A stretch of 64,000 nt of DNA. Source: Cruorifilaria tuberocauda. Lineage: Eukaryota > Nematoda > Chromadorea > Rhabditida > Onchocercidae. A model generated the notes under the pieces. The model saw only the letters and a list, made by a program, of their open reading frames with translations, was not told the origin of the DNA and did not search any database. The DNA is taken from NCBI GenBank assembly GCA_013365365.1, contig JABVXU010000204.1:30456-94455 (forward strand), in the 5' to 3' direction. Shown here piece by piece: positions 46,874 through 59,600 of the stretch (its first letter is position 1; each line of letters starts with the position of its first letter). A program made the position numbers and the translations under genes.

Positions 46874-47627
46874 TCACTGTTGAATATCCTCGTACGTCAA
46901 AATCTCATCAATACGATTTAGATCCTCGTACGTCAAAATCTCATCAATACGATCTGGATTCTCGTATGTCAAAAGCTCATTAATACGATCTGGATCTACG
47001 TGCATCAAATTTTCTGCTGTCAGATCGCTGATCTGTTGTCCACTGGAATGTTTCTTCTTCTGATGGACTTTCAGAGAATAGATACTAACGAATTGCCTAC
47101 CACATATATCACATAAATATTCTTTATCACCGGTATTTTCTCATGCTTTTTCAAATCGCATGGATATCGGAATTGCTTATCGCAAATGTTACATTTGTAA
47201 TGCCTTTTACCGGTATAACTTTTTCGATGAAATTTGAGATTTGCTGACTGTTAGCTTATGTCGCTACCACATTCGTATTCTTTGTTACCAGAATGTATCT
47301 TTCTATGAAAATTCAGATTTGCTGATTGCAGGAATTGAGTACCGCATATATCACATTCGTATTCTTTGATACCGGTATGTATCTTCTGATGAACTTTTAA
47401 ATTTCTTTTATGCTTGAATTGTTTACCGCACATATCATAGTCGTGTTCTCTTTTAGCGAAATGTTTTTTCCTATGGACTTCCAGAAAGCTTAGAAATCGG
47501 AAATGCTTATCGCACACCTCACATCTGAACCCTTCTTCGTTCGATTCAGCATCGTTATCAACAATCACTACTTCATTGTCATTTCTCAGTTCTACTGGTA
47601 TTGAAGGCAATCGTCTTCATTTGACAC
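46874..47627 (-). pseudogene. Decayed C2H2 zinc-finger exon with 12-residue repeat tail
   Basis: Reads as a tandem copy of the neighbouring exon: same TTTCAG acceptor and GTxTCAAATGAA start, but one base shorter soon after, which shifts frame. The rest (47251-47610) shows fingers FRCEVCDKHFRFLSFLEVHR, CGKQFKHKRNLKVHQKIHTG and YECDICGTQFLQSANLNFHR. The second has lost its first Cys (Tyr), the next stops at a TAA, and a later one is broken by a small deletion (HEKIP for HEKIHTG). Further on it reads as a finger again (SLKVHQKKKHSSGQQ), then three repeats of Y-E-x-x-D/N-R-I-D-E-I-L-T and a TGA. Most likely a pseudogene; alternative splicing around the lesions is possible. Confidence 0.65.
46886..46997 (-). 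repeat. 36-base in-frame tandem repeat
   Basis: Unit starts at about 46886, 46922, 46958 and 46994, spaced exactly 36 bases. On the minus strand each encodes a 12-residue acidic unit such as YEDLNRIDEILT. Confidence 0.85.
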
Positions 47628-47637
47628 CTGAAATAAC

Positions 47638-48338
47638 CTAAAATCGTTTACCGCATACTTCACATTTCTCTTTTTTTGTCTTTTTTTTGTGTGGTTTTAC
47701 ATCGGTATGAATTTTCTCATGGACTTTCAGACATTTTAAGTGTGCGAATCGCTTACCGCATACGTTACATTCGAAGCGTTTTTCGCTTCGTTCAATATCG
47801 TTATCCACAGCTATCACTACGTCATGGTTTTCTACTGATATCGAAGGTAACTCGCTTTCATTTGATACCTGAAATGAGCAAAAGTAATTTGCTTATATAT
47901 GTGATGATCCCTCAGAATTCTGAAAGTAATAATTAGAGGTATTGTACAATTGATGTAGAATTTTATTTCTGATATATTTAAAGATTAGCTTGATGAATTG
48001 CAATGAGAAAGTAACAGATCATTTTGTGTCGCTGATTTGAGAGAGAAAGATTAACAGATCAATATTACAAAAGTGATTTGTGGGTTCAATGATAACCACA
48101 ACAGTGTAGAATATTTTCGACTATTCTGAAAGTGACAAGAGAAAATATGAATTTCCTTCATAGGAAATTTTGTTCCTATCTTAAAGAGATAGGAAGTCGT
48201 TTCATTCTCAGCTTAAAGAGATATATACTTAATTTGTTTACTAAAAGTACTGTCTTATTCACATACCGTCACTTGCGCAATATTCACCGGTAACAGAAAC
48301 ACCGCGAAATAAAACGGTAGTAGCATAATCAAGAACAT
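47638..48338 (-). CDS. Putative signal-peptide C2H2 zinc-finger protein
   Basis: Two exons, 48267-48338 and 47638-47868, join in phase 0 to give about 100 residues. Exon 1 (24 residues, MFLIMLLPFYFAVFLLPVNI, then AQVT) is a strong signal-peptide-like sequence with a GTATGT donor. Exon 2 starts after a TTTCAG and encodes an acidic stretch (VVIAVDNDIERSEK), one complete C2H2 finger (FECNVCGKRFAHLKCLKVHE, then KIHT), a Lys-rich linker, and a second finger that stops at TAG right after CEVCGKRF. The family is recognisable only as C2H2 zinc finger; a signal peptide before such a finger is unusual. Because the downstream copy is broken, this may be the surviving fragment of a once longer gene, or part of a pseudogene. 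Confidence 0.5.
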
Positions 48339-49486
48339 TTTCCACGGATATATAATTACCGGAAAAACGAAATCTGTAATTTTGTGAAATATTTTTGAAA
48401 ATATTCCTAAAAATGTATAAAATTATACCAACCAACCGAACAAAGCAAAATCTGTCGCATTAAAAGGAAGAACCGTTTTTTCAATTCCGATGAGCCGTAT
48501 AATCTATGATCAGGAAAAATCAAAGAACTTTAATCCTTTTGCATAGTAATTTTGAAATTATTACTTTAAAACCTTTTATTAGCTTCACTGGAAAATCATA
48601 ATTCATAAAATGTAATTATACACTAATTTGCTTTATAGTTTATTTGTTTTAGAGATAATTTAGAATCGAAATTCGAAATTAGAATCACTACCTGTTATTG
48701 CACCTGATGGTAGTCTAGTTCAAATTTTATGATATGTGATATTCTCGAAGATAAATTTCTACGACTGAGAAAATCCACTTCTGTAGAAATTCATTAGTGA
48801 AGAAAGTTCTTATTTCTGAATATTATTGAATGAACTCATTTTTTATCCTTTTTGTTTTTCTTTTTGCATAAACTCTCAAACTATCAAACTTGTTCGCATA
48901 ATCCAAACGAATTATGCGACATTGTCATAATATTTTTTTAAAGCATTAATACTATAAAGATCGGCATTTGAGTCCACTGAACTTTGAATTGCATAATTGT
49001 CAAAAGACTCAAGCTTCAATCAATAATAAAAACATTAGTCTTACAACAAATTTTTAAAACGAATTTTATTTTATCATTTAATGAATTTTTATAAAACAAG
49101 ATTATGCTATCATTTCAACTCGAAACAACAGATTTATTAAAGATTGCTTGAACTGCACGATACTAAAACAATCGGATCACATTTTCCTGAGAAAATAGTT
49201 ATGTTACTGATATATGATTAGTGAATCAACATTTTTCAACAAAAAAAAATTCTGCGGCATTTCATCTAACTTTCGAATAATTAACTACTGAAGTCCTAAT
49301 ATAATAGGTTGGAATAATCATCTTAACAAAATATAATGAACAAAATCGAATTAATCATATCAGATTCTAAATTAAACATTTCGAAAAATGGATTGAAGGA
49401 CCCAAAATTGTGCAAAAATAGCGATGTCGACTGGTTAATTAATTAAAATAGTTAATTAATTTTAAAGCTAAATTTTCGTAACTAAA
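48339..49486. other. Intergenic, PEPCK to zinc-finger locus
   Basis: About 1.1 kb, AT-rich, no exon or RNA gene supported. It should hold the zinc-finger locus promoter and the PEPCK 3' UTR. Confidence 0.5.
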
Positions 49487-52400
49487 TTACAACGCTGCGA
49501 TCCTTTTAAATTGTTCCTCCATTTCAATTTGAATTTCTTGCGGTAAATCCGGCCCAACCTAAAAAACGAAGATGGTTAGAAATGCCAGTGCAAAACAAGG
49601 CGATTACTCACATATGAATCTGCTTGCAATTTTCATTGTAAAAACTCAGCGTATCTAAACTTACCATTTCTTCTGGTATAAAAACGTTAAAAGATAGATA
49701 AAATCAGGAAGTTCGAGAAAAAAAATGTAAAAATTGACTCGAACGATTATTCTTTCAAAACAATGAAACATTAAACTGGAAATAGCGAAATTAGAAGTCT
49801 TGCCTGTTCTTCCATAAATTTCTTAGTTTCCTGAACATCTTCTACCCAATATTGCTTTGGAATGCTCAATAATTCTTTCATGTTTATGTTATGAAGGCCT
49901 TCAAGATTCATCGCATTTTCTTTCGGTATGATACCAATCGCAGTTTTCTGTCCAATTAATTCATCACCATCCAAACGTCTTATTATCCAATCAATTACTC
50001 TAATATTTTCGCCATATCCCGGCCACAGGAATTTACCATTCGTATCACGACGAAACCAATTAACATGGAATATTTTGGGTACCTACGAAAGCAATATGAT
50101 TCAGTCTGATTGAGAGAATTGTACGGAATCTGACGGACAGTATTTTAGGTTATTTTTATTGCCGAACTCTGAAAATTATCATTGAACGGAATCAATAATA
50201 ATTTTTAGAGTTCGGCAATAAAAAAATGATAAATAAGAATAATAAAATTACTTAAATGAAGTTTTATGCATATATTCGATTTTGTGTTTATACATGCAAC
50301 TTAGTAAAATAAAAAACTTCCGGAAAATGACTAGCTTTCGCTGTACCAATTTTTTTGGATTTCTATGCTTTGGAAACAATGTTAAATGATAACCTTATGA
50401 ATGCCGTTATTGAGACTTAGCCAATGTTGAAGATAATTACCAAAATTATAACCCATAAAAGGTCGCATTGCCATCGGATCATGCATTACTACTTTGCCTT
50501 TAAACTCGGCTGCGGCTGTTGCTTCAGACTTCAAACATGCACCTACAAAAACTCCATGCTGCCACGAAAATGATTCGAACACCAGCGGTACACCTTCCGG
50601 CCTGCAAATCATATTATTATCATGTTGTTAGAAAAATTCCGACTGCTAGCGGCTTGAATTATATGTATTTTACTTTTTTTCTTAAAGAATAACTCTCTCA
50701 AACCAAGCGATACGACAGAAATAGACGTGAGAAGAGAAATAGACCAAATTTTTAAACATCATTTCTTTTTAATTACTTTTCATAGTAATAAAATTTGCAA
50801 AACTTGCAACAGTCATGCCTTTTATGCAGCTCTTACAGATTATGCAACAAATATCTTACACGAGAACATATTAGTGCACTTTTTTTGATTCACTGGGTAT
50901 TCGTCTCTTAGCTTTTCTAATAAATGAAGAGACTGAAAGTATATGTGGGAAAATCATTACGATTCAGACTCAAAGGATAATTTAATTTCATTAAATTCTA
51001 ACTAAAATAATGTTACAATCACAATTTTTACATTCTACTTCAAATTCTCAAACCAACCTTCTTCCACCAAAAATAAATGCTTCAATTGGCACACCACCAG
51101 GTTCTTCCCATTTTGAATGAATAATTGGACATTGATTAGCTGGACAGGTGAATCGAGAATTAGCATGTGCAGCTTGACCTTCATCACCAATATGCCATTT
51201 ATTGCCTAGCCAGTTGATCATATCAACTTTCGGATTCTGGAAATGAACTGAGCAGTAGTTAAGATGTCTAATATAACAATAACACCACTTCCGAAAGAAT
51301 CGAAATGACTCTTCTATTCGTAGAAAACTTTTAGATAAATTTTTCTCTCTTATGAAAATTTTAGAAAATTACATTCCGAATCAAACAAATTAAAATTACA
51401 TTATAAATCGACCTTAATTTCTTTCTCTAATCCTTCCCAAAAGTATTCCCCATCGACCGTTTCAGCAACATTTGTGAAAATGCTATTTTTCTGGAACGAT
51501 GCCATAGCCATTGGATTAGTTTTATTCGACGTTCCGGGTGCAACACCGAAAAAGCCCGCCTCTGGATTTATTCCGTACAATTTATTATCACTACCAAACT
51601 TCATCCATGCTATGTCATCACCTGAATAAATCCAATAAAAGGATTGGGCCAGGAAATAATATAAAACAAAAAACAAAGAAACATGAAACAGAATTCCTTA
51701 CATTTTTTGCAGAAAAAGCAAAAAATCCAAATAAAATCAAACCAATGCATCGCACTTTCCAACCCGGAAGAGTTGGTGTGAGCATTGCGAGGTTGGTTTT
51801 ACCGCAAGCTGAAGGAAAAGCAGCAGCAATAAAGCGCTCTTTACCATTTGGTGGCGTTACTCCTAAAAATTCATTTCCGCAAAAGCACTTTTTTGAGCTC
51901 TTTCACAAAATTTAATTCCAAAATGCATGAAAGTTAGCAAAACTGATGAAGTCATCAAACATACATTTGCAACATACAGAAGTAGATTGAAATTTACCCA
52001 TGATAAGCATGTGTTCTGCCATCCAACCTTCTTGCCTAGCTATATTTGAAGCAATTCTTAACGCAAAACATTTCTTTCCAAGCAATGAATTACCCCCATA
52101 ACCTGAGCCAAAAGACCAAATTTCACGATGTGCTGGACGGTGTGCTATGATCGTTTTCTCCGGATTACATGCCCAATTATTTATCAGTTTTTCTGAAAAA
52201 AAAAATAGATAGTTTTAGAAGGATATTAAATTCCAAGCAATTACAAATAGTGCAGTTAAATATAATGATGCTGATTGCACAATAAAATCATTTTTTTTAA
52301 GCGAAAGCTATTCATTATAAATATTTGCTGTAGTTGATTTCATTATAATGCTATTTTAAGTGATTATATAATTAATATCATAAAAAAGAAAATTGTTTGG

Positions 52401-54163
52401 CAAAAAACAGTTTGTGAACAAATACAGCAGCTGTAAAACTTTTCTTCTAAATGAGAGTGAGCTATATTTGATACATCGAAGTGAAGAATAGAGGAAGAAT
52501 TACCTTTAACTGGTTCCGGAACACCAACAGAATGAATACACTTCACAAAACTGTTATCACCTAATATTTCCCATATTTTTGGCGTTACACGAGTCATAAT
52601 GCGCATGCAAAGAACAACATAACTGGAATCAGTTACCTAAAAAGTTGAAATGGAATATGAAGCACATGAATAATGAAAATAATGATAGTGACCTTATAAA
52701 AAGATATGCACCTTGCAAAATGGAATAACATCAAATCTATTCATATATATTGCAGTTACGTAATCCAAAAAGTTTGTGACGTAAAAGAAAAGAATCTATA
52801 AATCGTACAGCAAGAAAATAATTTATCAAATCTTACGAAACAAAAAACTTTAACAACAATTAAAAACCTGTATTCCAATTTTCGAAATTGGTCCACCAAC
52901 TGGACCCATCGAAAACGGAATCACAAACATTGTCCGTCCTGAAATAATCACAACAACAACATTTTTCTGAATATAAAATTTATGAAAATATAAAAATCTT
53001 AACTTTTCAAAAATTAATTATTCCTTAACAAACCATTCATGCAACCAGGAAATCGTGCATTTTTCTCATTCTCAAACTGATCAGGTGACATCCAATTACC
53101 CATAATCGGTTTTACACCTTCGGGCGTATGACAAACTGTGTCAAATTTTTCCATTGTTACCATCCATGTTTTACTTTCCACGCGAGCAACATCCTAACAA
53201 AAGTAATATTCTTCGAAATTCAGACGATGGTAGTCCTTCTTTAGCATAAACGATTCAATAAAACAAAGACTAACATCACCGACAACGAGAACAAACCTTC
53301 ATTTAACTTGCAAATTTTACAAACAAATATCTATAAATTCAAACTTAGATTTATTAGGAATCAATTAATAAGATTTTTAGACAATCAAAGCTAAAAACTA
53401 ACTCTTGGATCCGTTCTACAGATATAGTTATTCTCATAAGCCCTCAACTTTTTCAGCATTCCATCGTTAACCATTTGTCGAATAAGCTGATCAGCTTCTT
53501 CCTTTGAGCCATCACAAATATGCACTTTCTTGGGTTTCATCAATTTCACACTTTCTTCGATAAATTTTCGAGCTTTTTCAGATATCATCTCATGATTTCT
53601 CTGAAACTTCTCATTCATTCGGAACAAAAACTTTTGCTCTTATAGTTTGGATTTTATTCCAAAGTTATTATTTAATTATTTTTCGTGCTCGCGTTTATTA
53701 CTACTTTGCTTTCTTCCTTAATTATAACTTTCTTCAGTATTACTTCAGCACGATCTGAAGATAATAAATCTATCTATTAAAATCACATAAAATGGTTCCA
53801 TCATTTTTTCCGATATCCTATTTGAAACCTATCTAAACTCAACTGAATCACACAGTGCATCTTACTTAAGAAACTACCACCTGAAAATAAGCAATTGTAT
53901 ATCGCAAATGAATTAAGTATGAGATGAAAATGTAAGCAAATATGTAAAAAAAAAGTAAATAAAGTAAGGAAATAGGTGAACTGTATTACGTAATCGTAAA
54001 GGTTTTCAACAGTCGACGATTGAGAATTTGTTGAATAGCATGAAAATTGCTGCACAAACGGAATCGTTGTTATCCTTACATTACTGAATTGTTTATGACA
54101 GTTGATTCTAAGCATTTGAGATACAGGAAATTCCCGTAAAATCTTCACAGTATGCTTATTCAT
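49487..54163 (-). CDS. pck: Phosphoenolpyruvate carboxykinase (GTP), with likely mitochondrial leader exon
   Basis: Main exons: 53403-53618 (ATG) or to 53636, 53034-53193, 52868-52938, 52504-52636, 51998-52192, 51743-51862, 51413-51621, 51058-51236, 50394-50601, 49804-50082 and 49487-49558: 613 residues from 53618. PEPCK interconverts oxaloacetate and PEP with GTP; in helminths it often fixes CO2 toward malate. Motifs: [26 protein letters not shown] (R-loop region), [16 protein letters not shown], the P-loop [48 protein letters not shown] and HVNWFRRD. The last intron starts with GC instead of GT. Upstream exon 53990-54163 encodes a 58-residue basic leader ([20 protein letters not shown] onward) that joins in phase 0 to an acceptor at 53637; that acceptor is weak, so the join is inferred. 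Confidence 0.95.
50153..50225. repeat. Near-perfect foldback in PEPCK intron
   Basis: The left arm TTTTTATTGCCGAACTCT, then GAAAATTAT, pairs with the right arm ATAATTTTTAGAGTTCGGCA, then ATAAAAA, with about one mismatch. The loop of about 18 bases includes ATTGAACGGAATC. Confidence 0.85.
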
Positions 54164-54177
54164 GCCAAGAGAAGCTC

Positions 54178-56696
54178 CTGTAATCAAAAAATAAAGTTTA
54201 ACATAAATAAAATGCGATAGAGAAAAATATAAAAAGCATAGCGAATGATCAAAATATTCTATGCAATTCAAAAAATTTTATATTTAATAAAAATATCTCG
54301 CTATAAAATGCTTCAAATTTCAATAGCCGAATTGCTTCAACTAAATTTCCTAAATCATTCTTCAATTAATAGCTCTTCTTCAATTATTCTTGTGCAAATT
54401 TGACTGGTCTTTGTGCATAGTATGGAAGTAGAAGTAGATGTAACTTTTCTATAGATACTCGAAAGTAGGACAGAAGCAAATGAACGATTCCGTTCAGTCC
54501 ATTAGCTGATGAAGCTACTTATCACTTATCAAAATTTAATTTTTCAATCAGCACATTGGTTTTGCGGTATTTCACTTTCATAGGCACATATTTCAGTAAA
54601 ACTTTACACAGCAGGAACAAAAACTGATTGCTAAATTATTCAGTTCATAGCTAACTGATAACCGTTTTAATTTATGATTAAATGATTAATTGTGTAAATT
54701 GGTTTAAAATTTCTCTATTAACTGTAGCACCAAAAAGCACGGGTTAAAGTTAAATGCTACTTATAGCAACTTGTAGTACTTATGGCAATACTTAAGTTAC
54801 GAGGAAAATTTAATTAACGCTGATAACTTTCAAAATACCACCGATTGAGAATTCATCTTTCATACTTCACTCTGACAATCAATTTAGTCAATTATTTTGG
54901 AGCGACTTTGCCTTCGAGATTTTATTACTCAATGAAAATTACTCCTAATGATTAGTACTTCTGAAATTTCCGATAAGCTTTAACTTCAAAAAGACTAAAT
55001 TAAATCCTAACATTATCATTTGGATTAAAAATAACATTGTTGTTCGATTGACTATGCGAAATCTTCATTACCTTTTTGAAATCTTTTACTTATGCACATT
55101 TTGACAGTATGCAATCTACTACTGTATTATGCAGACATAACTGTACTATATGTGTATGGTAACTGGTTTGCAGTTAAGCAGTAGCCAACTCCATCCAACT
55201 CATCTTTCCCAGAGAATTTGGAATTTCAACAAAATTTAATTTTTATTAATGAATACAGATATTCGCGATTTGCACATAGACCCATATGAAATCATATTTG
55301 AATGGAATTCCACTCTCAATCTCTGGTACACTTTTTTAATGTATTATCTCAATGGTTCTCATAATGTACATCATTCTCTTTCATCCTCTCCAAATACATA
55401 ATATTCCTTCATTTCAATGAATTCCTCTAACGTACTGTATACACTACTAATATATTTATCTTATCAATTTTATTACTGATATAATTCCGATAATATAAAA
55501 TCATTCATATACGTTACAATGATTAAATATCCTAGTCAGTTAAATAATCCAGTTAATGTAAATATCTGATAGAATAAACAGTAATCTCTAGTAGTTGTTC
55601 GTTGCTATCATTTAATTTTAAAATTTCATCAAATATTATCAAACAAATCCAATTCAGAGATTATTATCATATACTGATCATTTCAATACATTGATATTAT
55701 ACGAGAATTTTCTCAACAAAACAAAACTTATAACTCCGCATTATTTTTATGTAAAGCAACAATATACTTAAATATATGAAATGTTGAAAAAAAAACCATA
55801 GTTTCATTTGTTTCGAAAAAAGTATCGAAAAAATAACTTCTTTTTCAAAGGAAAAAATGAACACTGAAATGATTGGCATAAGATAACGAGAAGAAAATAG
55901 AGCGTTCGTTCTTTTCCTATATTAACCGGTAAATTTTTTATCAAACATTTTACAAGTAAATGAAAAAAAAAATTTCGATGTGAAAAACACAATCTCTTCG
56001 ATTTATTAATTTTTTGTTCTCAAAACCGGATAAAATAGGAAATTACAGTGTTCATCAGTAAACTACTGAAGTTCACCCAATAAATGATAACATATTATTA
56101 GATGTGGATGAGAATTTGAGATTCAAAATTAATAAGTTACATTTTCTGGAAAAAATTTATCATATTCGTTTAATAAAAATTAGGCACCAATATTTCGAAC
56201 GACAAGAATTCAATAAATCACGGATTAGAAACTTATCCAATCAAAATTTATGATTAGTATGTTTTGACGGATGCATTCTTCATGTCGATAAACACATCTT
56301 AACCCATTTAGAAAACCGGGGAGATGATAAGATCGTATTAAGAAGTTTGAAGCATGAACATAAAAGTTAAATCTAAGAGGTTGAAATGAAGAGATTTACA
56401 TAAGTATATTGTAGAGCGGTGCCTTAAAACAAGTGATAGAAAAAAATGATACGAAGCTCTGGATAGAGGAAGTCGAAGATCAGGTCAGCGTTCTTTAAAA
56501 CAATTTCAAAGCTAACTTAATTATTAATACATTTGAAGGAACAAAAAGTTATCTCCTTCTCTTCAAAAATCGCATAAAAAATACAAAAATAATTTGAACA
56601 AAGGATTTCCTTGAATAATGATTATTTAAATAAACAAAATAGGAAGAAAAATCAAAGACCAAAAATAATCGGCAGATGGTAATCGGAGAATTCATG
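54178..56696. other. Intergenic, 4.1-like gene to PEPCK
   Basis: About 2.5 kb of AT-rich DNA upstream of the PEPCK leader exon (acceptor GATTACAG at about 54178-54185) and downstream of the 4.1-like stop. I found no exon, tRNA or other RNA gene. A PEPCK promoter is expected at its left end. Confidence 0.5.
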
Positions 56697-59600
56697 CTAA
56701 GACTGTTGTGATTCATGCTTCACTTCAATTTTTTCAACAGTCATATCTGGATTCATATTAGTCGCTTCCAGAATTGCTTGGTTCAATTCCTAAAAATATT
56801 CTCCGTTTTTGACTATTGATCTTTTGAGAAACTTCATGAATTAATAAAATTATAATTTTCTTCAGAAACTAAATATGGCAGCCCAGTGAAAATTAAGATT
56901 TACGCAGATTACTACAATGAAAAAATTATTCCTTTCAGAAGTTAACAGCATAACTGACAGCGTTTCATTTATCTTTCTCTCTTTCTTCGTTTAACAGGCT
57001 CCCAAAATTAAAACGATTAAATTGCACTCTTTTTACCATAATAACATCTCTACAGATCAGAATTAATAGTGACCTATTAATTTCAAAAGGCCTTTTCTAA
57101 ATTGTAAGTATTTTACTTTAATGTTATACATCACAGGAACATGTCAAACGAATGTTAGCCGAAGCATTTAGAACACCGATATTGGTTAACGAATTTAAGT
57201 GAACTCACAGCATCATGATCAATATCTCCACAAGAATGAATGGTCACACGATGCTCAACGTGAGTCTCGACGGTACCATCCTTCTCAGTCTTGTACTGAA
57301 AATATGTCACAATAGAAAAAAAGCTTGAAATAAAAATGAATGATTCAAATTACGAAATAAGCAGTGCAAACAGGAAATATGTGGACAAATATTTTATTGA
57401 ATATTAAACATCTCTAACTCTATTAACTTTGGAATATTAATTACAAATATTAAAACAAAAATAAAATAAAACGTTTCTTCAAAAAAAGATTGGAAAAATC
57501 CTTACGGTAATTGTTTCAATGGTGCGACTGCCTTGTGTAATAGTACGACTGGAAACTAATTCCCTCGGAATATCCAAATGTTCACTCCCAATGATTTCGC
57601 CGATGCCAGTCGTTGGCTCGTTAGTCGATTTATCCAGTGTTTCGACAATCGATTCATGAAAACTTGTTACGTTCTCATCATTACTGCTAGATAAATGTGA
57701 CCTCGTCATCCCATCGTGTACACTCATCTCCTACAGAAAAACGTCATGAATATAAGACTTGGCTTTCCTCTAATAAATATTAAATGTAGAAAGGAACATA
57801 GTCGTTTGATGATTTCGTTATACGAACAGCAAATTTTAAGATGACGAATCATTTGGCTAAAAAGGTAGTTATCAACAGAAATAATTCTTTACTCGCATAT
57901 AGAGAAGATGACAATCTACATGGAGCAGAAAATTTTTGATAAATGCAGTAAAACTATTCCGAAATATTTTGCAAACAAGTAAATAAACGTAAACCCTCTG
58001 CAATTACTGTAAAAAAGTGGAATTCATTAAAAAGTAAAATCATAAAAACATTACAAAATCTTCACTTACACTCGAAGCACTAGAAATTTGGTATGTTTGT
58101 TCCTGCACGGTATATGTCACTTGCTGCTTGGTAATTGTTTTTCTGCAATTGTAATGCATCTGAGCACACAGATCAGTATAAGATTTCTTCAACACATAAT
58201 AAAAAGCAATATCGTAAAATATATTAAGCATTTCTAACCTTATGTAAACAAAAAAAATCTAGCGCAGTAATACTATCAAAACTATCTCATCGTTTTATGA
58301 AATATATCACCTTTCAGCATGATGACTAGATAATCTGGATAGCTAATGTTTTGCATTTTAAAGCATCATTTATATGCTAGATCAGAAAGTCTGAAAGTTT
58401 TCAATAAGAAACTCTTAAAACAAATGAAACAAACGTAGTAATATTTCCTTGATGATCAATACTAGTAGTGACTGTCTCCGGTTCATTTATTGTTTTCTGC
58501 CACGATTTTGCATGAGAATCATCCTGTAATATACAAAATGAAATGTGAAGCTTCACAGTAACTGCACGATAATGAAAAATGAGAAATGTATGAGAAAAAC
58601 AGATATTTCAAAAGGCTTGGAATTTTTTGGAGCTTCCCTTTGCTCCAATCTCAATCTCATGATGATAAAACAATCTATCTTAACATAATTTATTTTTGAT
58701 GCTGTCAAAAACTGAAATACAAAAAAAATGACAACAATTTTAATTTGGAAAACATGTAGAATGTCTAAAATTTTCAACTGAAAAATTTTCATTTTTTGGA
58801 AATAAATTCAAAAACTAATAGAAATTAAATAGAAAACCGTATTAAATATTAATAAATGTGGCGAATGACTTACGATTTTCCAATATAATCTCATTATTAC
58901 GAAAAGAGAAAATGAATTTATAACGTGCAAGAAAAATGCAAAAATCAAGTCAATAAGCATGATTTATCTGCTTGTATTTTTTTGAGACGCTCAAGTTAAA
59001 AAACGTTAAAGGAAAAAATTTAAAAAAAAACTCTAACTTAACGAAGATATGAAAAGCGAAATGACATTAAATCATACTTATAAAGAATCTGATTAGAGAA
59101 AATAAATTGTAATTTTCGCTCTGAAATCAAATATTTCAATTAAAAAAGTGTAACATGAAGAAGAATAAAAATTTTTGCGTGTTAGCAGCAGTATTTAAAT
59201 GAACAAGAAGAACTTAGAGCGATCAAAATAATTATTAACAAAAGATAAACACTAGAGATATCCGAACGACCCTAATTAGTCAGTTAAAGATTAATGTAAT
59301 GATTTATAAAGTAGATTTCCATAGATGACACACAGCTCCATCATTTGAAATTAATTACCGATTTCCTATGAGAAAAACTTGATTTCTCAAAGTTTAAATT
59401 TAATTTCATATAACACAAAGCACTCTACTTCAAGAGTTAATACAATGTTTTATGCGAAAATAAGGCGGAACATGTTTTGTAGCCCAACTAACCAAAAATA
59501 AAAAGACGAAGTCTTTAATCATTTCGAAACAACCCATTACTATTTTACTTATCTCTAAAACAACTGCCCATTTTATATAAAAAATATTTTATAATGATGA

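Noticed and set aside
54300..56690. Possible additional gene between PEPCK and the 4.1-like gene
   Set aside because: The minus-strand frames near 55.7-56.0 kb are short, Phe/Ile-rich and lack splice partners or family similarity.
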